A stretch of DNA of 9,818 bases from an uncultured Clostridia bacterium (GTDB lineage: Bacteria > Bacillota > Clostridia > TANB77 > CAG-508). The notes under the pieces are model-generated. The model ran no database searches. It had not been told where the DNA came from and saw nothing but the letters and a program-made list of their open reading frames with translations. Positions 1 through 6,121 of the stretch are shown here, one piece after another. The stretch spans positions 1 through 9,818 of the forward strand of contig CAKPCK010000023.1 of the NCBI GenBank assembly GCA_934141555.1, in the 5' to 3' direction. The position numbers and the translations under genes were made by a program. Numbering within the stretch: the stretch's first letter is position 1; each line of letters starts with the position of its first letter.

Positions 1-128
1 TGCAATTAATTAATTCAGTAATTACACTATTTTTTCTTAAGTTGTTGACATTGAGCTAGGCTGGTGGATATTTATTTATTTTACAAACACAAAAATTACT
101 TATAATTCTTTTATTTTATATAATAATA

Positions 129-137
129 TGTTATAAT
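129..137 (+). promoter_or_regulatory. Extended -10 promoter candidate for the exonuclease unit
   Basis: A perfect TATAAT at 132-137 is preceded by TG at 129-130, which makes an extended -10 element. No good -35 sits 17 bases upstream, which is tolerable for an extended -10. Transcription from it would start near 144, giving a very short leader just before the GGAGG at 146-150. A second candidate lies further upstream: a perfect -35 TTGACA at 45-50 with a weak TATTTA at 69-74 (18-base spacing). Bases 1-156 otherwise hold no gene I can recognise. Confidence 0.5.
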
Positions 138-156
138 CCATTTATGGAGGAAGCAA

Positions 157-906
157 ATGAAACTAATATCATGGAATGTAAATGGAATAAGAGCATGTTT
201 AAACAAAGGCTTTTCAGAATTTTTTAAAGAAGCAGATGCAGATATATTTTGTTTGCAAGAAACAAAATGTCAGCCAGAACAAATTGAATTGGAATTTGAA
301 GGATATACAAGTTATTGGAATAGTGCAGAGAAAAAAGGATATTCTGGAACAGCAATATTTACTAAAAAGAAGCCAATAAAAGTAACATATGGAATTGGAA
401 TAGAAGAACACGATAAAGAAGGACGAATAATAACATTAGAATTTGAAAATTTTTATTTAGTAACAAATTATACACCAAATGCCAAAAGAGAACTTGAAAG
501 ATTAGATTATAGAATGGTATGGGAAGATGAAATAAGAAAATATTTATTAGAATTAAATAAGAAAAAACCAGTAATTATGTGTGGGGATTTAAATGTAGCA
601 CATGAAGAAATAGACTTAAAAAATCCAAAAACGAATAAAGGAAATGCAGGTTTCACAGATGAGGAAAGAGGAAAAATGACAGAATTATTAAACTCAGGTT
701 TTATAGATTCATATAGATATTTGTATCCTGAAAAAGTGGAATATAGTTGGTGGTCATATATGGGACATGCAAGAGAAAAAAATGTAGGATGGAGAATTGA
801 TTATTTCATTGTGTCAAATGATATTAAAGAAAAGATAAAAAATGCAACAATATATACAAAAATATTAGGCAGTGATCATTGTCCTATAGGGTTAGAAATT
901 GAATAA
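157..906 (+). CDS. xth: Exodeoxyribonuclease III (AP endonuclease, ExoA/Xth type)
   Basis: This 249-residue protein is a complete Mg2+-dependent exonuclease III/AP endonuclease of the EEP fold. Such enzymes cut DNA 5' of abasic sites in base excision repair and remove 3'-blocking groups. All the family motifs are visible: the N-terminal SWNVNGIRA, LQETK with metal-binding Glu35, TNYTPN with Tyr105, the GDLNVAH motif with Asp144 and Asn146, WWSY followed by WRIDYF, and the C-terminal GSDHCP with the Asp240-His241 catalytic pair. Its length is the usual ~250 residues. The start is supported by GGAGG at 146-150, six bases before the ATG. The next gene begins within 15 bases, so the two are probably co-transcribed. 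It is called exoA in Bacillus and xth in other species. Confidence 0.97.
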   Translation: MKLISWNVNGIRACLNKGFSEFFKEADADIFCLQETKCQPEQIELEFEGYTSYWNSAEKKGYSGTAIFTKKKPIKVTYGIGIEEHDKEGRIITLEFENFYLVTNYTPNAKRELERLDYRMVWEDEIRKYLLELNKKKPVIMCGDLNVAHEEIDLKNPKTNKGNAGFTDEERGKMTELLNSGFIDSYRYLYPEKVEYSWWSYMGHAREKNVGWRIDYFIVSNDIKEKIKNATIYTKILGSDHCPIGLEIE

Positions 907-920
907 AAGGAGTTATGAGA

Positions 921-2060
921 ATGAATGAAGTAAAAAAGAATTTTTCAAAGTGGATGTATTGGTTTTTACTAGCGGTTGCAATAATTTTAGTTTACAAATT
1001 CTTGGATAATTTTACAGCTATAGGAAATGCAATAGGAAAATTTGTTGGAGTAATATCACCATTTTTAGCAGGGGCTTTGATGGCATATTTGTTATATATA
1101 CCAGCATCAAGAATTGAAAAAAAGTTATTGAAGTCAAAAAAGAAAGTTTTAAAGAAAAAAGCGCGAGGATTAAGTGTTTTTATAACATTTACAATTGCAA
1201 TATTACTAATAATATTACTTGTAAACGTTATATTGCCAATAGTAATAGAAAGTGTAATAGAACTAGTAAATAATTTTCAAAATTATTGGAATACAACAAT
1301 AAGTAAATTAAACGAATTACCAGAAGATTCATTTTTAAAAAGTGAAAAAGTAACAGAAGCAATTAGAGAGATAGGAAAAAATATTCAAAATATAGATTTG
1401 AAACAATACATAAATCCAGAGAAAATTATTGAATATATAAAAGGAGTTTTAGGAGTTGCAAGTGGTATTTTTGATGTATTTGTAACAATAATAGTATCTA
1501 TATATATATTATTACAAAGAACACGAATTATTGAATTTTTTAAGAATGTAACAATTGCAATATTTGGAGAAAAAATGTATAACCAAATAAGTAAATATGT
1601 TCATAATTCAAATCAAATTTTCTTCAAATTTATAAGTGGGCAACTAATAGATGCTGTAGTGGTTGGAATATTGGTTACAATAGCAATGAGTATCATAGGA
1701 GTTAAATATTCTATATTGTTAGGATTTATGATTGGATTGTTTAATATAATACCATATTTTGGAGCGATAGTTGCTGTTGGGTTGAGTATATTAATAACAA
1801 TAATTACTGGTGGATTGTCACAAGCTTTTTGGATGGCATTAGTTGTTATAATATTACAACAGATAGATTCAAATATTATTAATCCAAAAATAATAGGTGA
1901 TTCATTAGAAATAAGTCCATTGTTAGTAATTATTGCAGTAACAATAGGAGGAGCGTATTTTGGAGTTTTAGGAATGTTTTTGGCAGTTCCTATAGCAGCA
2001 GTATTTAAGATCATTATAAATGATTGGATAGAAGCAAAAAAGGAAAAGGTTTCAGATTAA
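921..2060 (+). CDS. AI-2E family transporter (PF01594-type polytopic membrane protein)
   Basis: This is a hydrophobic protein of about 380 residues with the layout of the AI-2E/UPF0118 family. It has two N-terminal membrane segments, a basic linker (KSKKKVLKKKARG), a third segment, a soluble stretch rich in charged residues, and a C-terminal bundle of about five helices. Family landmarks are GLFNIIPYFGA, QQIDSNIINPKIIG and LGMFLAVPIAAV near the C terminus. Family members export or exchange small molecules or ions; E. coli TqsA affects autoinducer-2 efflux, and other members act as Na+/H+ antiporters. The substrate cannot be read from this sequence. The ATG at 915 leaves only two bases after the GGAG at 909-912, while the ATG at 921 has an eight-base spacer, so 921 is preferred (379 residues). 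It lies directly after the exonuclease gene, and its last codons form half of a terminator. Confidence 0.92.
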   Translation: MNEVKKNFSKWMYWFLLAVAIILVYKFLDNFTAIGNAIGKFVGVISPFLAGALMAYLLYIPASRIEKKLLKSKKKVLKKKARGLSVFITFTIAILLIILLVNVILPIVIESVIELVNNFQNYWNTTISKLNELPEDSFLKSEKVTEAIREIGKNIQNIDLKQYINPEKIIEYIKGVLGVASGIFDVFVTIIVSIYILLQRTRIIEFFKNVTIAIFGEKMYNQISKYVHNSNQIFFKFISGQLIDAVVVGILVTIAMSIIGVKYSILLGFMIGLFNIIPYFGAIVAVGLSILITIITGGLSQAFWMALVVIILQQIDSNIINPKIIGDSLEISPLLVIIAVTIGGAYFGVLGMFLAVPIAAVFKIIINDWIEAKKEKVSD

Positions 2061-2080
2061 TCTGAAACTTTTTCTTTTTT
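2041..2080 (+). terminator. Rho-independent terminator overlapping the end of the AI-2E gene
   Basis: The arms GTTTCAGATT (2049-2058) and AATCTGAAAC (2059-2068) form a perfect 20-base palindrome. It is extended by AAAAG opposite CTTTTT-type pairing and followed by TTTTTCTTTTTT. The stop codon at 2058-2060 sits at the apex of the palindrome, so the final codons of the gene are the left arm of the hairpin. It separates the exonuclease/transporter unit from agrB. Confidence 0.9.
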
Positions 2081-2143
2081 GGATAAAAATTGTTAAATTA
2101 GATTTACATATATAGAAAAAATATATAAAAATAAAAAAGTGAA

Positions 2144-2176
2144 ATTTTATGTATAAAATGATACTTTTTATAAAAT
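2144..2176. repeat. AT-rich palindrome and direct repeat upstream of agrB
   Basis: ATTTTAT (2144-2150) and ATAAAAT (2153-2159) form an inverted repeat with a two-base centre. TATAAAAT occurs twice in direct orientation, at 2152-2159 and 2169-2176. The position, about 90 bases before agrB, would suit a regulator site, but at this base composition such repeats can arise by chance. I found no convincing -35/-10 pair in 2081-2247. Confidence 0.25.
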
Positions 2177-2247
2177 AAATCAACAAAATAAACAAATTAG
2201 TGATAAATTATATATATACAAAAAGAAATGAAAAAAGGAGATAAGAT

Positions 2248-2859
2248 ATGATAGATAAAATTTGTGTATATCTTACTAAAAAAATTAGAAAAGAAATGCC
2301 TGAAATAGATGATGAAAGAGCAGAAATAATAATGTATGGATTACAAAACATAATAGGAGAATTACCCAAAGGAATTATTATTTATGCAATTGCATATGTA
2401 TTAGGGATTTTTAAGTTAACACTAATATCAACATTAGTTATTGCACCATATAGGTGTGTATCTGGTGGAATCCATATGAAAACACATATAGGATGTATTA
2501 TCACATCATTTCTTTTATATAGTTTGCCTGCTTTATTTGGTAAATATGTTGTAATAGGTGAAAATATAAAATATATATTAGCTTTAATTGTATGGGGATT
2601 TGGGATTATAATGATAAGACTTTATGCACCAGCAGATACAGAAAATTTACCAATACTTAGAAAAAAAGAAAGAAAACAAAAACAAATATTTTCATATATA
2701 ATTTTAAGTATAGAAATTATTATAGCGATAATAGTAAAAGATTATACAATATCAGAAATTATTATATTTGGTGACTTTATACAAACATTAACGATTACAA
2801 GAATTGCATATAATATAACTAGAAGCAAATATGGACATGAAGTATATGCAAATAATTAA
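2248..2859 (+). CDS. agrB: AgrB-type peptide-processing membrane protease
   Basis: This 203-residue polytopic membrane protein belongs to the accessory gene regulator B family. AgrB is a membrane cysteine endopeptidase that removes the C-terminal tail of the AgrD precursor and closes the remaining piece into a thiolactone. The catalytic pair is visible as His76 (in SGGIH) and Cys83 (in HIGC). Their seven-residue spacing equals that of His77/Cys84 in Staphylococcus aureus AgrB. YAPADTENLPI at about 125-135 is another clostridial AgrB landmark. Around four to six hydrophobic segments surround these motifs, and a basic loop (LRKKERKQKQ) follows. The start has AAGGAG at 2235-2240, seven bases upstream. 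A short agrD follows 80 bases downstream. No sensor kinase or response regulator gene is in the window. Confidence 0.96.
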   Translation: MIDKICVYLTKKIRKEMPEIDDERAEIIMYGLQNIIGELPKGIIIYAIAYVLGIFKLTLISTLVIAPYRCVSGGIHMKTHIGCIITSFLLYSLPALFGKYVVIGENIKYILALIVWGFGIIMIRLYAPADTENLPILRKKERKQKQIFSYIILSIEIIIAIIVKDYTISEIIIFGDFIQTLTITRIAYNITRSKYGHEVYANN

Positions 2860-2871
2860 ATATGTATGATG

Positions 2872-2898
2872 TAAAAATGTGAGCTAGCAACATTTTTA
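2872..2898 (+). other. Intercistronic hairpin between agrB and agrD
   Basis: TAAAAATGT at 2872-2880 is perfectly complementary to ACATTTTTA at 2890-2898, with a nine-base loop containing the palindrome GCTAGC. The stem is AT-rich and not followed by a clean T-run, so it is a poor terminator. It could mark an RNA-processing site, stabilise the agrD part of the transcript, or partly attenuate transcription. The structure is seen directly; the role is inferred. Confidence 0.5.
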
Positions 2899-2939
2899 TG
2901 TTATAAAATCCTTGGTAAAAGGAAGAAGGAGGAATTTTT

Positions 2940-3059
2940 ATGATAAAGTTCTTAGCAAAAATGGCAGAAAAATATGCCAAATCAACAAATACAGCATGTG
3001 CAATATTATGGTGGTTACATCAACCAAAAATGCCAGCGTCATTGATAAAAAAAGACTAA
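2940..3059 (+). CDS. agrD: AgrD-type cyclic thiolactone autoinducer precursor (39 aa)
   Basis: This small ORF encodes 39 residues with the three-part layout of AgrD-family prepeptides. Residues 1-18 are a basic amphipathic leader (MIKFLAKMAEKYAK and so on). The core is hydrophobic and starts at Cys20 (TACAILWWL). The C-terminal tail HQPKMPASLIKKD matches the conserved 'xxPxxP' tail removed by AgrB. It is preceded by an excellent AGGAGG at 2927-2932, seven bases before the ATG, and lies directly after agrB, its expected processing enzyme. The product should be membrane-associated, trimmed at both ends and exported as a cyclic peptide pheromone. If cleavage falls just before HQP, as in Listeria and C. 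perfringens AgrD, the ring would be CAILWWL, seven residues rather than the usual five. The ring boundary is inferred. Confidence 0.95.
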   Translation: MIKFLAKMAEKYAKSTNTACAILWWLHQPKMPASLIKKD

Positions 3060-3100
3060 TTTACAAAATTTAAATTTCTTAAACATTATAAATTTAATTC

Positions 3101-3130
3101 AAAAAATGGGCTATTAATAGCCCATTTTTT
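3101..3130 (+). terminator. Rho-independent terminator after agrD
   Basis: This is a perfect 30-base palindrome with arms AAAAAATGGGCTATT and AATAGCCCATTTTTT. It has a G+C core (GGGC/GCCC) and a T-run on the right arm. The flanking A-run and T-run make it potentially bidirectional. It closes the agrBD unit. Confidence 0.95.
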
Positions 3131-3165
3131 ATTCTTATAATTAAAGCAATATTTCTATAAAATTC

Positions 3166-3194
3166 TTGTAATCTACCTCAAATTATGATATATT
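3166..3194 (+). promoter_or_regulatory. Sigma-A-type promoter for the WG-repeat gene
   Basis: TTGTAA at 3166-3171 is separated by 17 bases from TATATT at 3189-3194. TG at 3186-3187 sits one base before the -10, making it an extended -10. It lies between the agrD terminator and the WG-repeat gene. Transcription would start near 3201, giving a leader of about 50 bases. Confidence 0.6.
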
Positions 3195-3252
3195 ATAGGC
3201 ATTAAAACAGACACTAAATAATACAAAATATAAATATGAAAGGATGTTATAT

Positions 3253-4761
3253 ATGAGTAGAGGAAGAAGATATGAAACTGAAGGAAAGCTAAATTATCAA
3301 AAAGTATTTGCTGTAGTTATTGCAATTATTGTAATAGCAATGGTAATAATGATAATAAAGAATGTATTTTCACAAAGAGAAAAATTGAACAAGGAATATG
3401 AGTATTTCACAGCATTTTCAGCAGACAAATGGGGAGTAATAGATCAAGATGGAGAAATAGTAATAAATCCATCATATCAAGAAATGATAGTAATACCAGA
3501 TAAAACAAAAGATGTATTTATATGTACATATGATATAAATGAAGAAGATGGAACATATAAAACTAAAGCTCTAAACAGAAAAAATGAAGAAATATTTACA
3601 CAATATGATCAAATTCAAGTTTTTGAAAATATAGACAATAATGATAACATCTGGTATGAAAGAAATGTACTAAAAGTAATGCAAAATGGAAAATACGGGC
3701 TAATTGATTTAAATGGTAAAAAATTATTAGATTGTGAATATGATGAAATTGTTGCAATGAAAGGAATAGAAAATAGTTTGTTAATAAAAAAAGACGGCTA
3801 TGTAGGACTTATAAATAATTCTGGAACAATTTTAATAGATGTAAAATATTCTGATATAAAAAACTTAGGATCAACATACAAAGAAGGATATATAACAATA
3901 GATGAAAATGGGAAATATGGTGTTATAAGTACAACAAAAAAACAAATATTGGAAAACAAATATGATGAAATAAAACAAGTATATTTAAATGACAATTATT
4001 ATGTTGTAGAAGATGGAGAAGAAAAATTAATAAACCAATCAGGAGAAACATTATTAGATAAAGGATTTGATGATATAAAATCAAGTACAAAAAGAGGAAT
4101 TATATTTACAACCAAAGATTTGTATGGAGAAATGTCAACATCTGGTGATATATTAATAGAAGCAAAATATCAAGATTTAAAAGAAGCAAAAGAAGGAATT
4201 TATATAGCCAAAAAAGATGAAAAATACGGAATTATAGATGAAAACGAAGAAGAAAAAGTTCCATTTGAATATACAGGAATTATTTATAACGAAAAAGCAA
4301 ATTTATTTTTAGCAGAAGATGAAAATTATAAAACAACAATAATTAATGATAAATATGAAACAAAATTAAATGGAGTTCTAGTAGAACTAAATGTAAATGA
4401 CAAGTATATAAGAATGAGAGTTGATAGTGATTACAAATATTATAACTTGAATTTAGAAGAAATTACAAGTCAAGAAGCATTACCAAATAATACATTATTC
4501 TTGAAAAAAGAAGAAGGAAAATATGGATATGTAGACAAAAAAGGAAATGTTGTAGTAGACTATGTTTATGATGATGCAACAGAACAAAATGAATGTGGTT
4601 TTGTTTCAGTAAAAAAAGACGGATTATGGGGATCAATTGACAAGAACGGAAAAACAGTAATAGAACCAAAATATAATTTAGAAAATAATTTAAAAATTGA
4701 CTTTATAGGAAAATGGTATTTAGGAGAAGAAATAGGTGTAAATTATTATTGTGACAAATAA
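3253..4761 (+). CDS. Membrane-anchored WG-repeat protein
   Basis: This 502-residue protein has a short basic N terminus (MSRGRR), one strong membrane helix at about residues 18-36, and a long C-terminal region of WG (KWG) repeats. By the positive-inside rule the repeats lie outside the cytoplasm. Repeat units follow a [K/L]-[W/Y]-G-x-[I/V]-[D/N/S] pattern near residues 59 (KWGVID), 147 (KYGLID), 183 (YVGLIN), 221 (KYGVIS), 290 (LYGEMS), 324 (KYGIID), 424 (KYGYVD) and 458 (LWGSID). A degenerate unit near 256 brings the total to about nine, and most end in a YDEI-like strand. WG repeats are thought to form beta-propeller-like scaffolds for binding; no enzyme activity is indicated and the ligand is unknown. 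An ATG at 3244 is also in frame but abuts the AAAGG. The ATG at 3253 has an eight-base spacer, so it was chosen. The next gene starts 24 bases downstream, suggesting one operon. Confidence 0.9.
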   Translation: MSRGRRYETEGKLNYQKVFAVVIAIIVIAMVIMIIKNVFSQREKLNKEYEYFTAFSADKWGVIDQDGEIVINPSYQEMIVIPDKTKDVFICTYDINEEDGTYKTKALNRKNEEIFTQYDQIQVFENIDNNDNIWYERNVLKVMQNGKYGLIDLNGKKLLDCEYDEIVAMKGIENSLLIKKDGYVGLINNSGTILIDVKYSDIKNLGSTYKEGYITIDENGKYGVISTTKKQILENKYDEIKQVYLNDNYYVVEDGEEKLINQSGETLLDKGFDDIKSSTKRGIIFTTKDLYGEMSTSGDILIEAKYQDLKEAKEGIYIAKKDEKYGIIDENEEEKVPFEYTGIIYNEKANLFLAEDENYKTTIINDKYETKLNGVLVELNVNDKYIRMRVDSDYKYYNLNLEEITSQEALPNNTLFLKKEEGKYGYVDKKGNVVVDYVYDDATEQNECGFVSVKKDGLWGSIDKNGKTVIEPKYNLENNLKIDFIGKWYLGEEIGVNYYCDK

Positions 4762-4785
4762 TAATTTAGAAAGAGGTAACAAAAG

Positions 4786-6018
4786 ATGGAATTAAAAACA
4801 AATTATGAATATACATATTTTATTTATCCTTATGTTATAAAAGAAAATAAGTATTCAAAATATTTAATGAAATTATTAAAAGACAAAAATTGTGAATTAA
4901 GAATATTTGGAAAAGACAAAGATATGGATATATATTCATTTTTCTCACATAGAATAAGAGAGTATATGTTTGGAACATTTAACTATAGTAAAAATAAGAT
5001 TAAACAATTAGATGAATTACCACTTGAAACAAAAGCAGCGATTCTTGCAAGAAATGGTTGTACAATGTTTGAATACACAATACCAAGAGATATTCAAGGA
5101 AAAGTACAAGAAAAAAATGGTATATTTTTTAGAATACCAAGAGTAGAAATTATATGTTTTAATACAGGAATTTGTTTTCTGTGTGTAAAAACAAATATAG
5201 AAGATAGTGATAAATTTTCAGATTTGTTAAATTTTAATTATAAATTTAGAGATATAAATCAAGAATTTTCTAACATGAAGAATTATGATAAGATAAGAAT
5301 ACAAACAGATTGCTTTAGTGATGTAATGTATTTTAAAGAATTTGTTGAAAAAATAACAGGACCGGTTACAGAATCTATGAAATTAGATATAGATACAGAA
5401 AGAGCATTGACATATTCATATGTATGTATTGATGAAGCTGGATGGAATGATATTAATGAATTTGATAAAATAAAAGATCAATATTTCAAATTCTTAAATA
5501 TATTACCAAATGATAATAGTGTAAATTATTCGAAAGAAGAAATGAAAATAATTTCAAGATGGAAATATGCAAAACTAGGGGTAACAAAGCAAAGTGTAAC
5601 ATTGTTTGGATCAAGTTGTGATATAAATAACTATACAATATTTCCAAGCAATTTTGAAGAACAATATTTTTATACATATATATTAGCAATATATATTAAA
5701 TTATATTTAAAAAAGATAAATTTAAAATTTAGACAAGAAATAAATATAAACAAAACAAGAAAAGAATTTATAAAATTTACAAAAAAAATATGGATAAATG
5801 AAGTTACAGATGATGACACTGGTTCGATTTTTTATCAACATTTAAAAGATATTTTAGAACTAGACAATATATATTTTGATACAAAAAATAAATTTGATAT
5901 TTTATACAAAGAAATGAATATAGAAAAAAACACAAATAATAATATTTTAGTAGTAATGTTACTATTTGCAAGTTTTATAATTAATATTATTAATATAATA
6001 TATTTGTTAAAAAAATAA
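4786..6018 (+). CDS. Unrecognised protein with one C-terminal membrane helix
   Basis: I cannot assign this 410-residue protein to a family. It is mostly soluble and mixed alpha/beta in appearance. Notable stretches are an aromatic N terminus (YEYTYFIYPYVIKE), a hydrophobic strand pair near 120-135 (EIICFNTGICFLCVKTNIED), and RWKYAKLGVTKQSVTLFGSS near 258-277. A helical region at about 320-380 ends in FDILYKEMNIEKN. The protein ends in a single membrane helix at about 386-407, unusually rich in Asn and Ile (FIINIINIIYLLKK), with almost nothing after it. This suggests a tail-anchored cytoplasmic protein. The long helices leading into a C-terminal membrane segment loosely recall CorA/RMD1-type layouts, but no GMN-like motif is present, so this is not a call. 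AAGAGG at 4771-4776 supports the start. Close spacing to the WG-repeat gene suggests the two proteins work together at the membrane. Confidence 0.85.
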   Translation: MELKTNYEYTYFIYPYVIKENKYSKYLMKLLKDKNCELRIFGKDKDMDIYSFFSHRIREYMFGTFNYSKNKIKQLDELPLETKAAILARNGCTMFEYTIPRDIQGKVQEKNGIFFRIPRVEIICFNTGICFLCVKTNIEDSDKFSDLLNFNYKFRDINQEFSNMKNYDKIRIQTDCFSDVMYFKEFVEKITGPVTESMKLDIDTERALTYSYVCIDEAGWNDINEFDKIKDQYFKFLNILPNDNSVNYSKEEMKIISRWKYAKLGVTKQSVTLFGSSCDINNYTIFPSNFEEQYFYTYILAIYIKLYLKKINLKFRQEININKTRKEFIKFTKKIWINEVTDDDTGSIFYQHLKDILELDNIYFDTKNKFDILYKEMNIEKNTNNNILVVMLLFASFIINIINIIYLLKK

Positions 6019-6068
6019 GATAATATATCACAAAATGTAAGAAAATTTTTTGTATTTGCCTACAAGAA

Positions 6069-6091
6069 AAGACAAAAAACACATAAGACAA
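6069..6091. promoter_or_regulatory. Paired AAGACAA repeats upstream of spoIIE (possible Spo0A sites)
   Basis: AAGACAA occurs at 6069-6075 and again at 6085-6091, with starts 16 bases apart, 30-55 bases before the spoIIE start. Read on the other strand these are TTGTCTT, sharing the TTGTC core of the Spo0A box (TTGTCGAA) but not its GAA end. In Bacillus, spoIIE is transcribed by sigma-A RNA polymerase with Spo0A~P, so the position is sensible, but the match is only partial. No clear -10/-35 pair was found in 6019-6121. Confidence 0.25.
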
Positions 6092-6121
6092 GTATTAAAA
6101 TGTTACATGAGGTGTTAAAGG

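Noticed and set aside
1..60. Possible tail of an upstream gene or RNA at the left edge
   Set aside because: Too little sequence is present, and there is no open frame, terminator or recognisable RNA motif apart from a TTGACA at 45-50.
1613..2014. 133-codon open frame on the minus strand within the AI-2E-family gene
   Set aside because: It lies fully inside a strongly supported gene, has no ribosome binding site, and its Ile/Asn/Pro-rich content mirrors the antisense of hydrophobic codons.
921..2060. AI-2E-family gene next to agrBD taken as the exporter of the Agr peptide
   Set aside because: A strong terminator separates the two units, and AgrD-type peptides are not known to need this family. 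Adjacency alone is not enough.
4463..4669. 68-codon minus-strand open frame within the WG-repeat gene
   Set aside because: It is a low-complexity Leu/His/Phe antisense shadow of the repeats, with no supporting signals.
3436..4700. Recent tandem duplication at DNA level in the WG-repeat gene
   Set aside because: The units repeat at the protein level but differ widely in DNA sequence and spacing, so they are old, diverged repeats rather than a recent expansion.
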